DNA of 64,000 bases. It comes from an uncultured Prevotellaceae bacterium (GTDB lineage Bacteria > Bacteroidota > Bacteroidia > Bacteroidales > Muribaculaceae). The translations under genes were made by a program, and so were the position numbers. The notes under the pieces were generated by a model, which saw only the letters and a program-made list of their open reading frames with translations, had not been told where the DNA came from and made no database searches. The stretch is taken from the NCBI GenBank assembly GCA_900318205.1, contig ONJS01000002.1:82689-146688 (forward strand), given 5' to 3'. Every line of letters starts with the position of its first letter. Within the stretch, counting starts at the first letter, position 1. Shown here piece after piece: positions 17,913-24,105 of this stretch.

Positions 17913-18418
17913 GATTTTTTGTCCATGTTTCTTGCTTGGTAAATTTCACGCACGCGTCGGCGTGCTCGGCTCAGTTCCACACGCACGTTGGCGGCGGTCA
18001 TGTTCATGCAGCTGGCGATGTCTTCAAACTCCATTCCCTGCAATTCGCGCAGGTCGATAATCTTCCGCTGGTTATCTGACAGGTCATTGTCGATGATGTA
18101 GCGCACTTGCCGATAGGCAAGGCTGCGGTCATTGTCGCTCACATCATCAATAGGCTCGGCAACTTGCTCGATGGAAACATCACTGTGGTGGGCGTTGCGG
18201 CGTGCCATGTCTATGCTGGTGGTGCGAACAGTCATCATTCCAGCACCCTGGGCATGGCTTGAGGATTCAAACCGTCCACGCTGCTGCCATAGTTTCACGA
18301 AGGCGTCTTGGACCGCATCGGCGGCATCATCATGGTTGCCTGTGATGCGTTCGGCCAGCGAGAGCATCTGCTCTCTCAAGGCGGTGAATGCAGTTGTTAT
18401 GCGGTCAGTATGCTTCAT
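17909..18418 (-). CDS. ECF-type RNA polymerase sigma factor
   Basis: 169 residues with the two ECF domains. Region 2 includes ITGNHDDAADAVQDAFVKLWQQR (residues about 24-47), and region 4 includes DLRELQGMEFEDIASCMNMTAANVRVELSRARRRVRE (about 122-158). It directs RNA polymerase to its own regulon. It is first in a four-gene unit: sigma, putative anti-sigma, small exported protein, outer-membrane barrel. The adjacent 18552-19286 gene has its own standard promoter and encodes a paralogue of the barrel. Confidence 0.94.
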   Translation of the reverse strand: MKHTDRITTAFTALREQMLSLAERITGNHDDAADAVQDAFVKLWQQRGRFESSSHAQGAGMMTVRTTSIDMARRNAHHSDVSIEQVAEPIDDVSDNDRSLAYRQVRYIIDNDLSDNQRKIIDLRELQGMEFEDIASCMNMTAANVRVELSRARRRVREIYQARNMDKKS

Positions 18419-18475
18419 TTAATGATGCCGTTTCTATTCAATAAACGCAGAAAGTCGCCATTTGTAACAAAATAA

Positions 18476-18518
18476 ATGAAAAAAAGACGGAAATACCATT
18501 TATTTTGGAATTTCCGTC
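18476..18518 (-). terminator. Terminator of the second barrel gene
   Basis: On the minus strand GACGGAAAT pairs with ATTTCCGTC, followed by a run of seven T. It lies downstream of the 18552-19286 gene. Confidence 0.8.
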
Positions 18519-18551
18519 CTTTCTGTTATGTCCGTTATCTCCGTCCAAGGA

Positions 18552-19286
18552 TTACATGCCGATGGTGAGACCCATGGTCCAAGTGTTCTTGATTTCGGGA
18601 CCGTGGCCGTCCTTGAAGAACTTGCCCGGGGTGTAACGGCAGTAGATACCGAGTTTGTTCCAAGTGAGAGCACCCATGGCGTCAAAGCCGATCTTCTGCT
18701 GCTTGAGACCCTTGAACTTGGTGTCGTGCTCTACCTTGTTGAGTTCATAATGATTGTCAACGCGAGCATAAGCGTTCCAGTTGAGGATACCAGCCAGGGA
18801 AATGTGGAGTTTGCCTGCAATGCGCTGGGAGAATATCAGCGGGAATTGTACGGTCCACAAGTTCAGGTTAGAAGAGCGGTTCTTGATATTATTGTCATCG
18901 ACTTTGGGATAGGATCCAACGATAACTGCATCAGCAACATCGTCACGCAGAAGCATGTTGGGGCGCTTCATGCTGTAAGAGCGATGGTGGATACCGACAC
19001 CCAGTGAGATATTCTGGCCGTGCAGGCTGTTATAGTTTACAGCGGCAATATTGAGCAAACCGATTTCAAAGCTATTATTAATGGTTTCCCAATTGTGTTT
19101 TAAACCCATACCGAAGTAGAAACCATTGGTCGTAACGGTCCAGTGGCTTTTTGCATCACTCCTGAAGGGATGGTCATAGGTCATGTTGTTCTCTTCGCCG
19201 GCGGCATCAGGAGCCTCAGCAGCGGTTGCCGTGTTCAGTTGTACCATGGCCAGCATGGCAACAAAAATCAAAACAATCTTCTTCAT
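18552..19286 (-). CDS. Outer-membrane beta-barrel protein, paralogue of 16114-16965
   Basis: 244 residues. Signal peptide at the N-terminus (IVLIFVAMLAMVQLNTATA). The barrel shares the ordered words INNSF, NYNSLHGQN, HHRSYSMKRPN and GPEIKNTWTMGL with its neighbour but lacks most of the 50-residue polar insert after the signal peptide. It has a well-formed promoter at 19336-19367 and its own terminator, so it is not simply part of the sigma operon. The 14 nt CCGTTATCTCCGTC lie just after the stop of both paralogues, pointing to local duplication. Confidence 0.8.
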   Translation of the reverse strand: MKKIVLIFVAMLAMVQLNTATAAEAPDAAGEENNMTYDHPFRSDAKSHWTVTTNGFYFGMGLKHNWETINNSFEIGLLNIAAVNYNSLHGQNISLGVGIHHRSYSMKRPNMLLRDDVADAVIVGSYPKVDDNNIKNRSSNLNLWTVQFPLIFSQRIAGKLHISLAGILNWNAYARVDNHYELNKVEHDTKFKGLKQQKIGFDAMGALTWNKLGIYCRYTPGKFFKDGHGPEIKNTWTMGLTIGM

Positions 19287-19335
19287 TTTCTTTAAATTGC
19301 TATCTGTTAAAAATTAATTTCTCAAATTCGGGGCG

Positions 19336-19367
19336 CAAAATTACTTTGTTTATCTGAACTTTGCAAA
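19336..19367 (-). promoter_or_regulatory. Promoter of the second barrel gene
   Basis: Minus strand: TTTG, a 20-nt spacer, TAATTTTG. Full match to the Bacteroidetes consensus, 50 nt before the ATG at 19286. Confidence 0.8.
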
Positions 19368-19377
19368 TATTTCTCTT

Positions 19378-20499
19378 CTAATCGCGCTCGATGACCTTGG
19401 CAAAACGCACTTGACTCTTGAATACAGGGAAATTAAAGGTAAGAATGACACCGTTTTCGATGGTGGCATACGCATCCTCACTGATGGGCTCCATGGTAGC
19501 GTCAATCCAGGTGAGGTCATAGTTGCCGGAGAATACGGTCTTGACTATATGCCCCTTTAACATGCCTGGATTCCACAGCGATTTCTTGACTTGTGCTCCA
19601 TCAATATAGATAAGGTCGTAGCCATCATCGGCGCGAACCACGGCCAGCGTGTAACGTCCGCCTATTCGCAGCCATTTCTCTTCCATGTCTCGGTCAAGAT
19701 AACGCCAGTAGCCCTCCACGGGATCACTGCTGGCGGCCAAGTATTCGTCAAGCGCCTCAAGGGTCCATAGGGTGGAGACCGCCACCTGGTCCTCTTTTTC
19801 AATGGTCAATACAGCACGTTCTATAGCGACACGGGAACCTGGACCCACCAGATAGCCAACTTGTACCGCCCCGGCAGGCCTGACGACGGAAACCTCCAAG
19901 ACCGTTTGCAATTCATCCTTGCCGATAGAAATCCTCACGCCATGCTCATCGACGTCGGCGCACAAGGTGTTCAGGTCATCTTCGAGCGAAACGCCCTTGC
20001 TCACGGTGGTACTTGCCAACTCTTTTACAGTACCCCCTTGGTGCTGCACGAGAGAAATGCTCATGGTTCGCTCGTCGGCGATGTCGTCAAACGGTGAACT
20101 GTTGTCACAACTCAGCACAACGGCACAGTAGTTTCCATCTTCGTCATAATTGAACACCAATCCCCACTGTGGACTGGTAATCGTTGTCTTTCCTCCGGTC
20201 CTGGGATCCTTTATCGACTTGGTTTTGCCCTGCTTGTTGTTGAGATTGGCGAAGCGCAATTGGTAACGGTAGACCGTGCTGATGACATCCATCATGTCGG
20301 TTGTAATGGCGTCGGCCATCGTTGCGTTTTCCTCGACAAGGCGATCGTCCACAATAGCCTTGTAACGTCCAGCCATCCTGATTTCCTTATCGGGAAAGAG
20401 CCCGCCGAACTGATTGTCAACCGTATTATAATAGGACTTGCCATCGGCCAACAATGTGCCAACGGCCAACAATATCAAGAAATATAATCTCCACATCAT
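19378..20499 (-). CDS. Secreted protein of unknown function
   Basis: 373 residues from the ATG at 20499 (20496 is an equally good neighbour), which begins a signal peptide (MMWRLYFLILLAVGTLLADG). I rejected the longer upstream starts because they would overlap rlmH and put 44 non-conserved residues before the signal. The mature protein is beta-rich with several F/Y-W pairs (QWGLVFNYDEDGNYCAVVLS; YTLAVVRADDGYDLIYIDG), suggesting jelly-roll or lipocalin-like halves. I recognise no family. It lies 70 nt downstream of rlmH on the same strand, with a repeat in the gap. Confidence 0.7.
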   Translation of the reverse strand: MMWRLYFLILLAVGTLLADGKSYYNTVDNQFGGLFPDKEIRMAGRYKAIVDDRLVEENATMADAITTDMMDVISTVYRYQLRFANLNNKQGKTKSIKDPRTGGKTTITSPQWGLVFNYDEDGNYCAVVLSCDNSSPFDDIADERTMSISLVQHQGGTVKELASTTVSKGVSLEDDLNTLCADVDEHGVRISIGKDELQTVLEVSVVRPAGAVQVGYLVGPGSRVAIERAVLTIEKEDQVAVSTLWTLEALDEYLAASSDPVEGYWRYLDRDMEEKWLRIGGRYTLAVVRADDGYDLIYIDGAQVKKSLWNPGMLKGHIVKTVFSGNYDLTWIDATMEPISEDAYATIENGVILTFNFPVFKSQVRFAKVIERD

Positions 20500-20569
20500 A
20501 ATAACATCTAATCTTACGGCCATTACGGCCACTCCAAGGCGAGGCCCTACACTCCTAACTTCTAACTCC
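20500..20569 (-). repeat. Second-family leader repeat (copy 1)
   Basis: Starts at the base after the rlmH stop and runs to the next start codon. On the minus strand it reads GGAGTTAGAAGTTAGG, GAGTGTAGGGCCTCGCCTTG and GAGTGGCCGT. The same words occur after nadC (21989-22079), also in the direction of transcription. Confidence 0.8.
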
Positions 20570-21043
20570 TCACTCATGATGATAGGGTTCATGCCGCAGA
20601 ATGGTGAATGCCCTGTAGAGTTGTTCGACAAAGACGAGCCTTACGAGTTCGTGAGGGAAGGTCATCTTGCTGAGCGAGATTTTCTCGTTGGCACGGTCAT
20701 ACACCTCTTGTGAAAAGCCGTAAGGGCCGCCCACGACAAACACTAGCCGCTTACTGCCGCTCGCCATGCGACGTTGCAGCCACTGGCTGTAATCTATGGA
20801 CGTTCGCTCGGTGCCGTGCTCATCGAGCAGCACAACGTAGTCGCTGGTCTCGAGGGCCGCCAGCAGCTGTTTCCCTTCAGCAACCTTTTGCTGGGCTTCG
20901 CTCATGTTGCGGGTGCTCTTCACATCACCGATGTACTGTATGTTAAAGGTGACATAGTGCTGCAACCGCTTGACGTATTCTTCAATACCTTGACGGATAA
21001 AGCCCACCTCGGTCTTGCCGATCACTGCAAGTGTAATTTTCAT
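20570..21043 (-). CDS. rlmH: 23S rRNA (pseudouridine-1915-N3)-methyltransferase
   Basis: 157 residues, the normal RlmH length. SPOUT-class methyltransferase that modifies position 1915 in helix 69 of 23S rRNA. Family signatures: VVLLDEHGTERTS near the middle, LVFVVGGPYGFSQEVY (the SAM-binding trefoil-knot loop), and LSKMTFPHELVRLVFVEQLYRAFTI at the C-terminus. It diverges from nadC with a 96-bp gap. Confidence 0.97.
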   Translation of the reverse strand: MKITLAVIGKTEVGFIRQGIEEYVKRLQHYVTFNIQYIGDVKSTRNMSEAQQKVAEGKQLLAALETSDYVVLLDEHGTERTSIDYSQWLQRRMASGSKRLVFVVGGPYGFSQEVYDRANEKISLSKMTFPHELVRLVFVEQLYRAFTILRHEPYHHE

Positions 21044-21101
21044 ATTTCAACCATTCTGACTAAAAACTGGCACAAAATTAGCAAAACAGCCGAAACTTTC
21101 C

Positions 21102-21109
21102 TAACTTTG
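21102..21109 (+). promoter_or_regulatory. -7 promoter element of nadC
   Basis: TAACTTTG, a perfect TAnnTTTG, 30 nt before the nadC ATG; TTAG lies 20 nt upstream as a weak -33. Confidence 0.65.
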
Positions 21110-21139
21110 TGGTCTGAAATCATTAAATTCACCTACGAT

Positions 21140-21988
21140 ATGAAAACAAGAGAAGAACTGATTGATGAATTGATTGACCTGGCATTTGCCGAGGACATCG
21201 GTGACGGTGATGCTACCACTTTGTGCTGTATTCCTGCCGACGAGATGGGTCGCCAACGCCTCATCGTCAAGGAGGAAGGTATCCTTGCCGGTGTGGAAAT
21301 CGCACGTCGCGTGTTCTATAAGTTTGACCCCGAGTTGCAGATGGAGGTCATGATCGAGGACGGTGCCCAAGTCAAGCCGGGCGATATCGCCTTTATAGTG
21401 ACGGGCAAGGTGCGCTCACTGTTGCAGACCGAGCGCCTGATGCTCAACATCATGCAGCGCATGAGCGGCGTGGCAACCACTACCGCCCGCTATGCCAAGT
21501 GCCTGGAGGGCCTCAAGACTCGTGTGCTTGACACCCGTAAGACCACGCCAGGTATGCGCATGCTCGAGAAAGAGGCTGTCAAGATTGGTGGCGGCTGCAA
21601 CCACCGCATCGGTCTGTTTGACATGATTCTGCTCAAGGACAACCATGTAGACTTTGCAGGAGGCATCGTTCCTGCCATCGAGAATGCCCATCGCTGGTGC
21701 AAGGAGAACGGCAAGGATCTGAAGATTGAAATCGAGGTACGCAATTTCGAGGAGCTGCAGCAGGTGCTGGATCACGGCGGCGTGGATCGCGTGATGCTTG
21801 ACAACTTCACTGTTGAGAATACCCGCAAGGCCGTTGAACTGATCAATGGCAGGGTAGAGACCGAGTCCAGCGGCGGCATCACCATCGACACGCTGCGTGC
21901 CTATGGCGAGTGTGGTGTGGACTACATCTCGGTGGGTGCCTTGACCCATTCCATCAAGTCACTCGATATGAGCTTCAAGGCCTGCTAG
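21140..21988 (+). CDS. nadC: Nicotinate-nucleotide pyrophosphorylase (quinolinate phosphoribosyltransferase)
   Basis: 282 residues from the ATG at 21140, just downstream of the -7 box. The frame stays open further upstream, but that part overlaps rlmH and is not family-like. It converts quinolinate and PRPP to nicotinate mononucleotide in de novo NAD synthesis. Signatures: LAFAEDIGDGDATT at the N-terminus, ERLMLNIMQRMSGVATTT, DTRKTTPGMRMLEKEAVKIGGG with the phosphate-binding residues, and the late ESSGGI. nadA and nadB are not in the window. DAHP synthase follows on the same strand. Confidence 0.97.
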   Translation: MKTREELIDELIDLAFAEDIGDGDATTLCCIPADEMGRQRLIVKEEGILAGVEIARRVFYKFDPELQMEVMIEDGAQVKPGDIAFIVTGKVRSLLQTERLMLNIMQRMSGVATTTARYAKCLEGLKTRVLDTRKTTPGMRMLEKEAVKIGGGCNHRIGLFDMILLKDNHVDFAGGIVPAIENAHRWCKENGKDLKIEIEVRNFEELQQVLDHGGVDRVMLDNFTVENTRKAVELINGRVETESSGGITIDTLRAYGECGVDYISVGALTHSIKSLDMSFKAC

Positions 21989-22079
21989 TCTCAGTGAGGA
22001 GTTAGAAAAGAGGAGTTAGGAGTGTAGGGCCTCGCCTTTGCGTGGCCGTGAAAACACCTGACGTCTAAGGTCTAAAAGA
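21989..22079 (+). repeat. Second-family leader repeat (copy 2), between nadC and the DAHP synthase gene
   Basis: Contains GTGAGGAGTTAGAA, GAGGAGTTAGGAGTGTAGGG, CCTCGCCTTTGCGTGGCCGT and CTGACGTCTAAGGTCTAAAAG, ending at the next ATG. It matches the 20500-20569 copy in inverted orientation on the chromosome but in the same orientation relative to its own downstream gene. Confidence 0.8.
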
Positions 22080-23144
22080 ATGAAACTACAGGACATCCAA
22101 CCGTTATCGTTTCCTGGCATTGATGATGGCGCCCCCATTCTCATTGCAGGCCCTTGCAGTGCCGAGACCGAACAGCAGACGCTTGATGCCGCTAGGGCAT
22201 TGAGCGCTATCGGTGTGAAGATATTCAGGGCAGGCATCTGGAAACCACGCACGATGCCAGGCGGCTTTGAGGGTGTGGGTGACCGGGGACTACCGTGGCT
22301 ACAGGCGGTAAAGCGCGAGACGGGGATGCTGGTGGCAACCGAGGTCGCCACTATTGACCACGTGCGTGCCGCTCTGGCAGCAGGCATCGATATCCTGTGG
22401 ATGGGAGCCAGGACGAGCACCAATCCGTTTGCCATGCAGGAGATTGCCGATATGCTGCGCGGCCACAACGAGGTGACGGTACTTGTCAAGAATCCCCTCA
22501 ACCCTGACCTTGACCTGTGGATGGGTGCCTTGCAGCGCATCATGGGAGCCGGTATCATGCGCATCGGTGCCGTGCATCGAGGTTTCAGTTCGGCAGGCGA
22601 ACACATCTACCGCAACAATCCGCAGTGGCACATCCCCTTTGAACTGCGGCGATTGGCTCCAGGAATGACCATCTTGTGTGACCCGTCCCACATCGGTGGC
22701 AAGCGCCAATATGTCGAGCCCTTGTCACAGATAGCTCTTGACACGGGATTTGACGGCTTGATGATCGAGAGCCACTGCCATCCTGACCAAGCACTGAGTG
22801 ACAGCGCCCAACAAGTCACCCCCGAGGCTCTCGGTGCTATCCTCAATCGGCTGGTGGTGCGCTCGGGAGCTCCTATTGAGGACGAACTTGACCTCCTGCG
22901 CCAACAGATTGACGACTGTGACCATGAACTATTGGCGGTGCTGGCACGCCGCATGAGCGTGTCACGTGAGATAGGGCGATTCAAGCGGGCACACAACCTG
23001 CGCGTCGTGCAGCCCCAGCGTTATCAGGAGATGATAGCGGCACGCCTCGACGAGGGTAACCAATTGGGACTAAAGCCTGACTTCATCCAGCGTGTCATGC
23101 AAGCCATCCACGAGGAGAGTGTCAGCCAGCAACTCTTTAATTAG
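22080..23144 (+). CDS. Bifunctional DAHP synthase / chorismate mutase
   Basis: 354 residues. The N-terminal 260 form a KDO8P-synthase-like (type I-beta) 3-deoxy-7-phosphoheptulonate synthase: ILIAGPCSAETEQQ, FRAGIWKPRTMPGGFEGVG, LVKNPLNPDLDLW and CDPSHIGGKR. The C-terminal 90 (about 265-354) form an AroQ-class chorismate mutase: LDLLRQQIDDCDHELLAVLARRM, then SREIGRFKR and VMQAIHEES. It thus carries the entry step of the shikimate pathway and the branch step to prephenate, an arrangement known in Bacteroidetes. The mutase domain may also act as the feedback sensor; that is known for relatives, not visible here. Confidence 0.95.
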   Translation: MKLQDIQPLSFPGIDDGAPILIAGPCSAETEQQTLDAARALSAIGVKIFRAGIWKPRTMPGGFEGVGDRGLPWLQAVKRETGMLVATEVATIDHVRAALAAGIDILWMGARTSTNPFAMQEIADMLRGHNEVTVLVKNPLNPDLDLWMGALQRIMGAGIMRIGAVHRGFSSAGEHIYRNNPQWHIPFELRRLAPGMTILCDPSHIGGKRQYVEPLSQIALDTGFDGLMIESHCHPDQALSDSAQQVTPEALGAILNRLVVRSGAPIEDELDLLRQQIDDCDHELLAVLARRMSVSREIGRFKRAHNLRVVQPQRYQEMIAARLDEGNQLGLKPDFIQRVMQAIHEESVSQQLFN

Positions 23145-23317
23145 GCTTATGCGAGCTGGCGCTCGCAGTTTAATGTTAAAGAAGCGAGCTGGCGCTCGCA
23201 GTTTAAAGTTTAAAGTTTAATGAAGCATCCGCGTTCTGACAACTGACAACTAAAAACTGACAACTCAGGACTAACGTCTAAAGTCTAATGTCTGACATCT
23301 AAAGCCTAAAAAGAAAA
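23145..23317 (+). repeat. Leader repeat copy, fills gap between the DAHP synthase and SDR genes
   Basis: Two copies of GCGAGCTGGCGCTCGC, then TTTAAAGTTTAAAGTTTAATG, GAAGCATCCGCGTTCTGACA, ACTGACAACTAAAAACTGAC and a tail of (G/C)TCTAAAG-like words ending at the SDR ATG. Confidence 0.85.
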
Positions 23318-24040
23318 ATGAACCGAATCATTATCATAGGAGCCTCATCGGGATTAGGGCAGCAGGTCGCCAAACTGTTTCTTGAACGGGGATGGCGACT
23401 GGGCGTCGCTGCTCGTCGCGAGGAGCGGCTGATGGAACTGAAACAGTTGGCTCCCGATAGGGTAGAGGTACAGTCCCTTGACGTCACAGCTGCTGATGCA
23501 GCCATGCGGCTACGGGAACTCATTGACCGTCTGGGAGGGATGGATCTCTTCTTCTACTCCTCGGGCATTGGCAAGCAAAACCGTACGTTGACTCCCGATA
23601 TCGAATTGAATACCGTCAGCACCAACGGCATGGGCTTTACACGTATGATAGGCGAGGCATACCGCTATTTTGCCGAACAGGGCAAGGGACACATTGCGGC
23701 AATCACCAGCATCGCGGGCACTAAGGGGCTGGGACCGGCACCGTCCTATTCGGCGACCAAGGCTTTCCAGCAGAACTACCTGCAGGCACTGGAGCAAAAG
23801 GCTAATGCCCGAGGGCTCGACATCCGCTTTACTGATATCCGACCCGGATTTGTTGATACCGACTTGCTGAATGGGGACTTCCGTTACCCCATGATGCTGC
23901 GCCCCGAGAAGGTTGCCCGCCAAATCGTCCACGCCATCGATGCCCACCGACACGTCAAGGTAATAGACTGGCGATACGCTCTGTTGACTGCCCTATGGCG
24001 CCGCGTGCCTAGATTCATCTGGAGAAAACTGAAACTTTAA
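23318..24040 (+). CDS. SDR-family NAD(P)-dependent oxidoreductase
   Basis: 240 residues with the short-chain dehydrogenase layout: nucleotide-binding IIGASSGLGQQ at residues 6-16, a catalytic serine in ITSIAG, the YSATK active-site tyrosine and lysine near residue 145, and RPGFVDTD. Classical SDRs act as NAD(P)H-dependent oxidoreductases on alcohols, ketones or sugars; the substrate here is unknown. It has no signal peptide. It is the third gene after nadC, separated from its neighbour only by a repeat-filled gap, and is closed by a strong hairpin. Confidence 0.93.
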   Translation: MNRIIIIGASSGLGQQVAKLFLERGWRLGVAARREERLMELKQLAPDRVEVQSLDVTAADAAMRLRELIDRLGGMDLFFYSSGIGKQNRTLTPDIELNTVSTNGMGFTRMIGEAYRYFAEQGKGHIAAITSIAGTKGLGPAPSYSATKAFQQNYLQALEQKANARGLDIRFTDIRPGFVDTDLLNGDFRYPMMLRPEKVARQIVHAIDAHRHVKVIDWRYALLTALWRRVPRFIWRKLKL

Positions 24041-24048
24041 TGCAAGAT

Positions 24049-24088
24049 AAAACAAATGAGGCGCAATACAATACGCCTCATTTGTTTT
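24049..24088. terminator. Bidirectional terminator
   Basis: Perfect 15-bp stem (AAAACAAATGAGGCG and complement), 10-nt loop, with A and T runs for both strands, between convergent genes. Confidence 0.92.
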
Positions 24089-24105
24089 ATGGTGTGGCTT
24101 GAAGC

